Shown one piece after another: positions 1 through 10,771 of a DNA stretch of 64,000 bases (position 1 is its first letter; each line of letters begins with the position of its first letter). A program made the position numbers and the translations under genes. Origin of the DNA: Crambe crambe (Eukaryota > Porifera > Demospongiae > Poecilosclerida > Crambeidae); NCBI GenBank assembly GCA_963924555.1, contig OZ004594.1:6541563-6605562 (forward strand), written 5' to 3'. The notes beneath the pieces were generated by a model, which saw only the letters and a program-made list of their open reading frames with translations, did no database searches and was not told the DNA's origin.

Positions 1-3000
1 CAGTGATAACACCAGGTAACCAGCGTTGGCCTTGTCCGAAGTTCTTGGTATAGACTTTATCACCTGAAGCAAACGTTCGGTGTCCAGATGTATGGTCATG
101 ACTGATCTTTTGCTGTTGTTGTTTCCATTCAACTCTCTCAGCAGTGTTGGGTTTCAATAGATCCAATCTGGTCCTTGGTTGTCGACCAAGCAATAACTCT
201 GCTGGTGAGATTCCTGTGGTGCTTTGTGGAGTAATCCTGTATGAGCACAACACTCTAGCAATCCGGGTGTGTATAGAACCATTAGTAATTTTCTTCAGTC
301 CCTTTTTCACAATCTGCACGGCTCGCTCGGCCAGGCCATTTGTGGCTGGATGATAGGGGGCAGATGTTATGTGTTTTACCCCATTGGCCAATAAGAATGA
401 GCTGAATTCTTCGCTGACAAAACAAGAACCATTATCTGAAACTATGGTTTCGGGTAGTCCAAACCTTGCGAATACAGTTCTCAAGTGTTCAATGACGACC
501 GTTGATGTTGAAGAATTCGTTGGGAATACCTCAATCCATTTGGAGTGAGCGTCAATTAAAACTAGAAACATTTTCCCAAATAGCGGTCCTGCAAAGTCCA
601 AATGTAACCTCGCCCAAGGTCGAGTGGGCCACTTCCAGGGCTGTAGAGGCGCCACTGGTGGAGTGGATTGAAGCATCTGACACTCTGTGCAGGAACTTAC
701 ACTGGACTCAATATCTTTCTCCATTCTCGGCCACCAGACGTACATGCGAGCTAACGACTTCATCCGTGTCATTCCAGGGTGTCCCTCATGGAGCTCAGCA
801 AGTACATCTTTCCTGGCTTTAGGTGGTATGATAACTCTGGATCCTTTCAGCAAGCAGCCGTCATACACTGATATCTCGTTTCTCTTGGTAGAGTAAGGCA
901 TCAACTTCTCATCACACTTCTCAGGCCAGCCTTGCTTCACATACTGCATGACAGTCGCTAAGGTCGGGTCTTGACTGGTCCAGGTTTTCACTTGACAAGC
1001 AGTCACTGGTGAGTCATTCAGGTGTTCCACCAATAGCACAAGCTCGGCAAGAGTAGGGACATCTTCCGGTTTCTCTGGTAAGGGTAACCGGCTCAAGGCA
1101 TCAGCATTACCATGTAGCTGGGTTTTCCTGAACTTGATGGTGTATTCGTAGGTGGAGAGGAAGAGAGACCATCGCCTAATCCGTGCAGAGGCCTGTTCTG
1201 AGGTAGACTTGTGGTGGTTCAACAGAGCGAGAAGAGGCTTATGGTCAGTCACCAAGTTGAAATGACGACCAAATAAGTAGGAGTGGAAACGCTTGATCCC
1301 AAAGATACAAGCTAAGCCTTCTCGTTCTATCTGAGAATAGTTCTTCTCGGCTGAGGATAGTGTTCTGGATGCGTATCCGATTGGTCTTTCGGAGCCGTCT
1401 GGCATCTTATGAGCTAACACAGCCCCTAGTCCATACGATGAGGCATCGCAACAGAGTATGATCTCCAAACTCGGGTTGAAATGAACAAGCAGATCGGATG
1501 ACATCAGCAGTTCCTTGGAAGCTTGGAACGCTTTCTCCTGTGCCCCTCTCCAGTGCCATTTAACATCCTTTCTGAGTAACTTGTAGACTGGAGCCAGGAC
1601 TGTAGACATGTTGGGTAAGAATTTGCTATAGTACGTAATCAGTCCCAAATATGACTTCAACTCTTGGACGTTACGGGGTGGTGGAGCTCCCTCAATAGCA
1701 CGGACCTTCTCAGCTAAGGGATGCAAGCCCTCGGCATCAATTCGATGACCCAAATATGTCACAGCAGGTGCCATGAACTGACATTTCGTCTTCTTCAAGA
1801 GTAATCCGGCTTTTTCTACCCTGCTTAGGACCTCCCTCAATGCCTGTAGATGTTTCTCTCGAGTGGTCCCTGTCACCAGTATGTCATCTAAGTAGACAAC
1901 AACCCCCGGAATCCCCTGGAGTAGAGTCTCCATGACCCTTTGAAAAATTCCTGGTGCGGATGAAATACCATACGGTAGCCTAGTGTACCGGAATAACCCC
2001 TTTTGAGTATTAATTACCACGTACTTCTTGGACTCCTTGTCTAATGGTAATTGTTGGTAGGCTTGACTTAGGTCCAATTTTGTGAAAGTCTTCCCACCCG
2101 CCAGTTTGGCAAAAAGGTCTTCAACCTTCGGTATTGGGTACTTGTCTAACTTGGACACAGGGTTGAGAGTTTGTTTGAAATCCCCACATATACGAACATT
2201 CTGTTTATCAGCTTTCAGTACGGCAACTATGGGCGATGCCCAGTCTGAAAATTGGACAGGTTCCAAGGTACCTTCCCTTACCAAACGTTGGAGTTCAGCT
2301 TCTACCTTGTCCCTCAGTGCATATGGGACAGACCTTGCTCTAGAGAAGCGGGGTTTCACATTAGGGTCAATTGAGATTTTGGCTTCAAAGCCCTTTAGAG
2401 TTCCCAACCCATTTTCAAATACAGCACAGTGTTCTTGTAATATGGACTGCAACTCATCACTGTGTACAGAGTTAATTTCATTCCAGTCCAACCTCAAAGT
2501 CTGTAACCAGTTTCTACCCAATAGGCTAGAACCTCCCCCTTTCACCACAATGAGTGGCAGGTTTGCCATCTGGTCTCTGTACTTCACATGCACCTCCCTG
2601 CAACCCACAACAGGTATGGTTTCCCCAGAGTAAGACTTTAATCTCACGTGTGTTGGAGACAGGCGTCCATCGGGCCAGTTCTCCCTGAAGGTGACCTCCG
2701 AGACGAGGGAGTAAGCAGCTCCAGTATCTAACTCCATCACTATGGGTCGCTTTTCTACTTCCACCTTCACTTGTATAGGAGTAGAATCGCTCACCGTGGC
2801 AACCACGTGGTGTAGAGGGTACTCTTCTTCCTCGTCTTCCACTTGGCACACCTTCTTTTGTGCTGGCTTCTTCCTGGTCAGTGTCGGTTTCATTCCCTTT
2901 TCTTTGCTTCGGCACACGGACTTCAAATGTCCCCGTTTACCACACTTGTGGCATACAGCATCTTTGAATCGACACTTTGTAGCTATGTGACCTTCTTTGC

Positions 3001-3628
3001 CACATCGATAGCAGGACAACTTTGTGAGTCCTCCACTGGATTCAGTCACTTTCAACACACTTTCTTGGGTTTTGAGTGCACCAGCCTCCTTCTCATAAGA
3101 GGGCTTCTTTATTTCCTTGAAGTTCTGGGCGGCTGTTTCCAGGCTTTGGGCGAGCTCTAAAGCCTTTTTGTATGTCAAGTCTTTCTCCGCCAGCAGGCGA
3201 TTCTGAGTCTTTTCCTCGTTTATACCACAAACCAGACGATCCCGCAGCTGTTCTTCCAAATTTGTGAAGTTGCAAAACTTTGCCAACGATCTCAACTCTG
3301 AGACGTACTTGGCTACTGATTCTCCTTGCCGTCGGAATCGAGTGTGAAACTTAAAACGCTGCACTATCTCTGACTGAGCAGGTTCGAAATGTTCTTTGAA
3401 CTTTCTTGTCAAATCATCGTACGGAGTGTCCCCAGGTAAGGCCGGGTGCAGCAGGCTCTTCAGCAGTTTGTAGTTATCAACACCGATGGCTGACAGGAAA
3501 ATATCTCGCTTTTTGGCTTCTTCTGTAATACCGTTAGCTCCGAAGAAATGGCCAAGTCTCTCAGTGTACTGCGACCATTCTTCCTTCTTGCAATCGAAAT
3601 CGTCTATCTTGCCAAATATCGCAGCCAT
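1..3628 (-). CDS. Ty3/gypsy gag-pol polyprotein (gypsy-1), C-terminus off the left edge
   Basis: A single frame is open for 1209 codons from ATG at 3628 to base 1; I checked every in-frame triplet and found no stop. Domains in order: gag; two CCHC zinc knuckles (about residues 205-240; CYRCGKEGHIATKC and CHKCGKRGHLKSVC); aspartic protease with DTGA (about 298); reverse transcriptase with the YLDD catalytic motif (about 577); RNase H (CCDASSYGLGAV, about 726; TDHKP further on); integrase with an H2C2 zinc finger (about 943-980) and a DDE core (LDFAGP, SDNGSCF, then HPATNGLAE). Gag and pol are in one frame, as in many animal gypsy elements. The ATG lies 33 nt from the primer binding site. No env is visible, though the 3' end lies outside the window. 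The open frame suggests a young, possibly active copy. It copies its RNA to DNA and integrates it. Confidence 0.97.
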   Translation of the reverse strand, partial: MAAIFGKIDDFDCKKEEWSQYTERLGHFFGANGITEEAKKRDIFLSAIGVDNYKLLKSLLHPALPGDTPYDDLTRKFKEHFEPAQSEIVQRFKFHTRFRRQGESVAKYVSELRSLAKFCNFTNLEEQLRDRLVCGINEEKTQNRLLAEKDLTYKKALELAQSLETAAQNFKEIKKPSYEKEAGALKTQESVLKVTESSGGLTKLSCYRCGKEGHIATKCRFKDAVCHKCGKRGHLKSVCRSKEKGMKPTLTRKKPAQKKVCQVEDEEEEYPLHHVVATVSDSTPIQVKVEVEKRPIVMELDTGAAYSLVSEVTFRENWPDGRLSPTHVRLKSYSGETIPVVGCREVHVKYRDQMANLPLIVVKGGGSSLLGRNWLQTLRLDWNEINSVHSDELQSILQEHCAVFENGLGTLKGFEAKISIDPNVKPRFSRARSVPYALRDKVEAELQRLVREGTLEPVQFSDWASPIVAVLKADKQNVRICGDFKQTLNPVSKLDKYPIPKVEDLFAKLAGGKTFTKLDLSQAYQQLPLDKESKKYVVINTQKGLFRYTRLPYGISSAPGIFQRVMETLLQGIPGVVVYLDDILVTGTTREKHLQALREVLSRVEKAGLLLKKTKCQFMAPAVTYLGHRIDAEGLHPLAEKVRAIEGAPPPRNVQELKSYLGLITYYSKFLPNMSTVLAPVYKLLRKDVKWHWRGAQEKAFQASKELLMSSDLLVHFNPSLEIILCCDASSYGLGAVLAHKMPDGSERPIGYASRTLSSAEKNYSQIEREGLACIFGIKRFHSYLFGRHFNLVTDHKPLLALLNHHKSTSEQASARIRRWSLFLSTYEYTIKFRKTQLHGNADALSRLPLPEKPEDVPTLAELVLLVEHLNDSPVTACQVKTWTSQDPTLATVMQYVKQGWPEKCDEKLMPYSTKRNEISVYDGCLLKGSRVIIPPKARKDVLAELHEGHPGMTRMKSLARMYVWWPRMEKDIESSVSSCTECQMLQSTPPVAPLQPWKWPTRPWARLHLDFAGPLFGKMFLVLIDAHSKWIEVFPTNSSTSTVVIEHLRTVFARFGLPETIVSDNGSCFVSEEFSSFLLANGVKHITSAPYHPATNGLAERAVQIVKKGLKKITNGSIHTRIARVLCSYRITPQSTTGISPAELLLGRQPRTRLDLLKPNTAERVEWKQQQQKISHDHTSGHRTFASGDKVYTKNFGQGQRWLPGVIT

Positions 3629-3643
3629 CTCGTTTTGGTGCTG

Positions 3644-3661
3644 ATCCCGTCCTCGTCGCCA
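3644..3661 (-). other. tRNA primer binding site of gypsy-1
   Basis: On the minus strand TGGCGACGAGGACGG follows the presumed 5' LTR end (…ACCACA at 3668) after six bases. The same TGGCGACGAGGA core is at the equivalent place in gypsy-2, so the two elements probably use the same tRNA primer. I did not identify the tRNA. Confidence 0.8.
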
Positions 3662-3667
3662 GAATAA

Positions 3668-3861
3668 TGTGGTATCTTTCCAGAACTTCCCAAGTAACTA
3701 ACTTAGCTAAAAACAGTTCTTGACTCAACAATAATGCAACACAAAAATATGATTCACAAAACCATGGTATATCCGGTGAATATATAATTATACCGATCGG
3801 ATGTGATGTAATAATCAGTGATACAATACTACAGTAATCAATATTCAGACAGCAAAAAATG
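3668..3861 (-). repeat. 5' LTR of gypsy-1 (right boundary not determinable)
   Basis: The LTR should start just beyond the primer binding site, where the minus strand ends in CA (plus TG at 3668). A TATA-like stretch on the minus strand near 3780-3796 fits a U3 promoter. The partner LTR lies left of the window, so the outer boundary here is a guess. From there to 4587 I see only AT-rich sequence and no gene. Confidence 0.45.
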
Positions 3862-4587
3862 GATTAATTCCTTCACTCTGAATATACATGTAAACCAGAT
3901 TCAACACTGTCAGTGGAATCAGCACCTGCTGAATGTAATATACCCAAAGTTTCAAGTCCCCAAAATAAATGATAGCTAGCACTATTGTTACTGTCATTAA
4001 TGCATCAGCTCTTAATACAGCCATAATATTCTTAGTTACAAAGCTTGTTACAATAAGAAAAAGGGATGCTGATTCTACTTGTATAGCTAGTATTAGCTAG
4101 TGGCTAAGTGGGTTGAATTACAAATCAGCCCATTTTTTACCTAAAAGTGCCACAATGTATTGCAGCGATATTTGAAGCTTGACTTCTATTGTTGAAGACA
4201 CAGATAGGGGAAGGAAAGAATTTTCTATCTTCCAAAACTCTGCCATAAACTGGTAGCTAGCTAGCTGTCTGAAATATGATACTTTCGTCTGATTATTGAT
4301 TTTTTCAGACACCTGCTTGAATGATGTATATTAATTAACAGCAACAGCTGAAAGTCAGGATTCGGAATCAGTTTCAATGGACTCTCTAAATTGTAGGTAC
4401 TGGTATAAACCAGATGCCAGAAAAAGTGTCCAGTAATTGATCTGTCTGATAATTAATCACTTACTCTAGATTAAGTGAAAGAAAATGTGATCTCTCTGAA
4501 ACCAAAGAGGGTTAGCAATGAGATAATAACCAAAGAATTGTAATAATAAAGATTTTCTTTCTGGTGACCTATTTTGTATACTAGCCT

Positions 4588-4824
4588 CTAGAGAGAGAAT
4601 TTGTTAAACAAGAGATAAACAAGCAAGTCCGATATGACTAAATTCAGTAGCAGAATTTGAGTGGGCAATCTGTAAAGCCTTTTCTTCAGAATGCTGATAA
4701 TGATGACCAAATTGCTAGGTACTCCAACTAGGAAGAACAATAATATCAGAACTACGGTGGCTAGGGCTAGGGCTGTGTTACTAAAATGACATTGCCAGTA
4801 CTCTGGTATGATACTCCTGCTCAA
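4588..4824 (-). pseudogene. rhodopsin-type (class A) GPCR fragment, TM1-TM2 only
   Basis: A 78-residue frame gives a hydrophobic TM1 (ALALATVVLILLFFLVGVPS), a short basic first cytoplasmic loop (ISILKKRLYRL) and the start of TM2 (LLLNLVISDLLVYLL). The TM2 motif NLVISDLL matches the class A N-L-x-x-x-D pattern. TM1 has SN where GN is usual. The frame stops after TM2, and I found no continuation to TM3-TM7 in any frame down to 3900. It could be one exon of a split receptor, but sponge rhodopsin-like receptors are often intronless, so decay is more likely. The flank to 6401 shows no other gene. Confidence 0.6.
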
Positions 4825-6401
4825 AACTTTTATAACCTAGCCACAACACCTTATTCCACCCCTATAGGCAGTGAGTTTTAGCTATTGACTCCAACCTCCC
4901 ACTTGCATTAATTTTCTAGTAACTCTCCTATTTTTTTATTTGGGGGGTGGGTGGGAGGAAGCCCCTAGTAACACCTGACCACTTCATTCTGCCCCTGCCC
5001 CTCAGAGATATGCCATTTTCATCAACCACATTTTCTCTCCTGGGTCTAATCCTGCATATCTATAGCTACACTGGAGTCCTTATAATTATGCATGTGTAGG
5101 CAGTTCTTCCCTGGAGTAATAGAGAAGGGTCTCCCATCATTAAATATTTCAAGGCTATAGCTGATTTTCTTTTCTGAACTTCCATCGAGTTCAGCCAGTC
5201 AGCCATTTCTCATCCTGCATGCGTGCAGCAGATGTATACAATAATTATGCCATATCTATAAATAGCATGCATACATGCTTAGCTATAGCTAAAGAAAAAA
5301 AAAGTGCAGGAGAGCTATGTGGTACAGAAATTTGAAAGAAAGTCTAACTTATGTTACATAACTGTGCTTAGCTTGAGAAAACGGCTGGGATTACCTATGT
5401 GGTGGTTTTTGGTAAAGGATATGGTCTGACCAACAATTCAAGGACTCAGTCATGATAATCTAAATGTTAGCTACACTTTCCTTCCCCTTCATGTACCCAA
5501 GAATGATGATTATATAGCTATCTAGCTAGATTTATAAATCCTGAAGAGATCTGAAATTAGACAGTACTGGTCTACTGGCAGAGAAAAATGTGCTATGCCT
5601 GAGCTCTGCTGTAATTGCTTCCTCCGCTGAAATTTCCCTATATTATCTCAAAGTTGTCCGGCACATCCTACAACCAAGGACTGCTTTTGAGTTTTAGTTC
5701 AAGTGCTTATCTTTATTCCTTATCAGCAAATGAGGTGTATACGTGATAGAAGTAGCTAGGCCAAGGGAGCATTGAAAGAATACCAATCACCTCCAGGGTC
5801 ATCTTCAACCATACATCAACCATACACTGACTTCTGAAGGTCTGTCCACTTCTAGGCTTATTGATAAGAATACCATCAGTCAGAGTATAGTTCTGTAAGA
5901 CTGCGTTGAGAGAAATATTATGTGTGAAAAAAAACTCTCACTGCCAAATCAAAATACAAGTGCATGCATGCTGCTTGGATCAGATCAGCTGTGTGACCAC
6001 CTTACTATAATTGTTCATGTTTTTCATGTGTACAATTGTGTGACGTGTATTTCGCCTTGAGAAATGGACAAGAAAGCAATGTTAGTGACCTAGCTTGTTT
6101 ACAGAGGATGTGTCAACAAATAACCTAGGAGGCCGAAAGCATATCTATAGTTGCATTGACCTTACCAGATACATTTGAATGTCTACAAGCACTAATATCT
6201 AATGAATTAACTAATATCTATTGTTCCAATAGCGTTTTCTATTTAAAATGGTGGGAGTCAGGACTATAAGCATGACCAGGCTTTTTATATAGGCGAGTGA
6301 AAGTACAAATTATATAAAAGAAATATCATGTCATATTCTACTCAGACTTGTGTATCAAAGCAGCTAATCTAACTAGCTATGTATGCTTGCAAGCAACACA
6401 T

Positions 6402-7937
6402 TTACTTGAAATGTCCATATGCTACATTATCTTTTAGTTCCAGTTCATCTTTATCTTTGACAACAGTGGTCATTGTGACATCCTCATAAAGTGGAGCAGG
6501 TGGAGGTTGGCTGAGTTTATAATTCCTCTGCTGCCTCTTGACACAGCAATAATATATGACTAGAGCACCACCAGCAAACCCACCCACCACTCCAACAATG
6601 AAGAACACAATGGTGCAGACCACAGTCACCACAGTAGGTGCAAGAGTAGATACCACAGTAGTAGTAGTAGATGGCAGTACTGAAATAAAGTATTAGAACA
6701 TTATAACTATGCACATCAGAAGTACGACTCTCTAAGTAGGGATGGCACGGATTGCCCCATTGGACTAATACTAGTATTTCTTTCATAACTCCAAAATACT
6801 TCCTCCTACAGTCAGTAACTCCTAACTTGAAGTGCTATAATCCTTTACCTTTAAATCGACATGTTCAAAAATAGCACATCATTTTCCAACTTGCTAGCTT
6901 TCAACCTACAATGTGGCAGACATTTTTATGCCCCACCTCGTACACGTGATTCTTGGACCTGAATTTGTTTGAACTGACACAGCCATCCCTAGCTACTTTC
7001 CCTTTTTATTTAATTATAACCAGCTGCATAGCTATACCATAATATAGCAGATTATTTCGAGGGGTACATGGTTTTGGATAGCCTGAATACACAAAAAGAC
7101 TCATCTTCCAGATCCCCAATCTAAGATAGACCATCTTATATATTGTTTCAGAAGATTTACTGGTGAAAAAAGTTGCTATGGAAGATTGCAAGAAGGCATA
7201 TACAGTAAAAACACTTAGTCCGGTGTTCTTTGTTATATTAACAGCAAAAGTTTGTTAATTTTATAGAAAATGATGCATCATACAATTATCTGTTATTTTG
7301 ATGAAACTGTTTTACTGTGTAGGTCATATGGAAAGTATGATCCATGTGCTGGCTTCTACCTCAAATGTGTAGTCATAGTCATAACTTTACTTCTAGCACA
7401 GGAACCTGAAGCTCGTTTTTCAGAGCTTTTTTATGCTGTCCAAATAATACTGCGGTGAGTTAAGTTTCGATCCTGATATGCAATCAATGGAAACTACTCG
7501 AATGGTCCTAATACTTCAAGTATGGTCACACCTTCCCCTTGACTAATGTGATCAGTTTGTGGGCTGCTCAATAACTGTCCTTTGACCCAGTACTAAAACA
7601 GGCCAGATAGTCTTAGTAACATAAGTAATGCTTCCCTTTACCTGATTGATTAAGGTATCCTCCAATTGGGAATCCTATTCTCTCATTGTTGCCTGATAGT
7701 AACTGTAGAGTAAAGAAGCAGTTGGTAGCTTGTGGTCCAAATTCTATCACCATAGAGTCCTCTGTAACAGGCCTGGATGAAGGTGGCATCTCTGTACCAC
7801 TTTGCTGATCACACATAGTGGCATATGAAATCTGGAAGGATGATAGCCCAGAAACAACCTGATTTAGGTTGAAGCGAATAGTGATAGAATTCTCCCCTTG
7901 AACAATTCTTTCCACTCTGATAGGATTTGATACTGAG

Positions 7938-7988
<51 letters not shown>

Positions 7989-10733
7989 AAAAAATGTGTG
8001 CAGTAATCCTGTGCATCAATCTCCAGTTATCATTGTCCTATCATCATTAATTTTGGTTGCCTAAGGCATTCAACAATATCATATATACACATAGCAGAGA
8101 ATACATACCTGTGAAAGTATATGGTATACTCTCAGAACATGATCCATTGTTGAAGGTTAAAGAACCTCTTAATGAAAAAGAGTTGGCATCTTGAAAGTCG
8201 ATCAGTTGAGATGTATTAAAAGTGAACCTCTTGGCAGTATCATTAATGAACATTTCATTAATTAGTCGTCCAGATACAGATAGAGAACCAGTTAAGGCAA
8301 CAGTATTTCTATTCAGTAAGAAATCATCCACAACCTAATCAGAAAATAATAGAAGTACATAAATGCAACTTGCCTCCATTCTACCATATAGTGCTCTATT
8401 TTTGAGGCACTAATATTTCGAGAATAGCCATTTCTAAATTATTTCATCTTCAAGGATTACTAAAATTTGAAACCCCGCCTATAAAATGAAAATAATTGTA
8501 GCGCATTCACATAGAACTGCATGCTTTTGCAGCTTCCCTTGATAGTAGCTGCTGTCTCACTCTGAGAATTTGCCAGTGTAGTGCAGGCTATACTTCTCTT
8601 CTTCCTAGCTATTCACCCTTTTTTTTTTTGACGAAAATCTAGTGTATGGCCCCTCTGGTGGTAGATCCCTGCTTTAACATGATAGAGACTTTCGAACTGT
8701 CAGTGACATTGTACCACTAGGATCTGGTAGTGGAAGATTTGTACGTAGGTTCCTCTGAAGGATTTTTAAAGCTAAAATAACGACAGAGAGACATGACAGC
8801 TGTACTGTACTACAGTTTATGCATTGCACATGTGCGTACATAACTAATCATTCGAGGGCACTTTTTTTGTTTTTAGAGCAAAATCCACAAAAACCTCAAA
8901 AATAAAGTGCCTTGAAAATAAAGCACTATACGGTATTAGCTATAATGTATAAAACTTATATGAAGTTGAACTTATCAACCTAGCTTTAACTGCTGGACTT
9001 ATTGATTAAAAAAGGACCGTGATTTGAGTAGGCTGTCCCTTGTGACCTGGTGCCTGACTTTCCAGTTTGATGAACTGATAGCTAGTATGTCGCATAATTA
9101 TGTTCAATCATTTTATCCTGATAAATGAATCGTAAGATAAAATGACCGCCAGCTATTCTGAAGTACATGCACTGCTTAACCATTCATGGAGAAAAAATTT
9201 AATGTCCTCTGTAGCATTACCTTCCATCCTAAGGATACCATTAATCCAGTAGTGTCATACATGTAGGAGAGGGAAGGTCCTTGAGTAAATAAATCTGGGT
9301 AAACAAAATATGAAGTATGTAATATTGCTATTGTATGTATCACTTTTATACAACCAAACAATCAAACAAACAACAAACAACAATATTACTAGCAAAATGC
9401 AGAGTGATGTATAATAGGAATTCTATACAAATTTTACTGACATTGCACGAATGTCTAAATACAATTGTAGAATCCATTATAGTCAAGGTGTTTAGACTAT
9501 GCCATAGGAACTAAAATTTGAAACTAACGAACTTAACACTAGGCAAGCCTATAAAAGGAGATTGACAGACAGACGTTCAGAGTCAAATCTCCAAAGAAAT
9601 CATCTCTTAAATCTTTTTGCTAAAAGCTAAACAGTAGCTATACTAAGGCTCTAACGCTACAAAAAGAATGATGTTGATGTTACCAGCAAAGTCTGGCAAT
9701 CCCTATGCCTTGGTGCATAAAATAGGGTCACTGAAGTAGCTATAAGAGATCAAGTACCAGCATGCAGCAGTAGGGAAGGTTTTTAGCACCACAATGGGTG
9801 TGACAACTTTATGTGAAGAATTTCCTAATAATTGTTACCCAGCTTGTCTTTCCTCTGCAAATAGCTAGCTCCTCAAGGTGAATTTGGTTCTCTCAGCATT
9901 GTCTCATCACATTATTGTCATATCTATGCTAAAATAGTTGCTACAGCTAGTACTTCGAAATGCACATGTTTTCTAGGCATGAATCAAAGTGCTGCAAAGT
10001 GAAAAAAATTCCTGCTAGTTGACCAATCAGATTTGGTGTTTCAATACAAGTATATGTGCATGACTGTGCAGTCATGTGATTGACCTTCTTAAAAACATTT
10101 ATACCTACTCAATATTGTAGTGGCTATTACCTAACAGATAGTACTATCTAAGTACGGATGGCACGGATCACCCCATTGGTATTTTCTTTCATAACTACAG
10201 AATATACTTCCCTCCTACATTCAGCACTAGTCTGGTTATGGATCAAGCCTTGATGCAACAGTATCAGAGAGTGCGGTAGCACTCTCTATGTAGGGATGAC
10301 TCGGACGGCCGCGCGCGCCACCTATAGACTAATACAAAAGTGAAATTCTAGTTCCCCAACTTAGACCTAACAAAAGCTACTGTGAATGATTATCCAGCCT
10401 ACTAGAGCTTACTACAATGTGCAGACCAAGTTTCAGGACCAGGCAGCTTACCGTTTCAGAAATACGGCAAGCAGGTAAATCGCTGGATTCTTCTTCTTCT
10501 CTATTATTATTCTTCTTAGACAACTATATCTCTCGAACCACTCAAGCTACAGCTATGATTTCTGGATAAATCCACTCCAAATTCTACCAACTACGATCCT
10601 TTCTACTCGTTGCCTCGTAAGAGTCGATGAAAAAGGAGACACTACGGAGCACTAATTCAATTAGGAAGTCTTTTCATCCAATATTTATTACTGTTGCTAG
10701 CTAGTCTAGCCTTTGTGATAAAATTAATTGATA

Positions 10734-10771
<38 letters not shown>

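Noticed and set aside
2082-2915. Several 100-180 residue frames on both strands near 2-3 kb
   Set aside because: Shadows of the gypsy-1 polyprotein, which is open across the same bases with all catalytic motifs.
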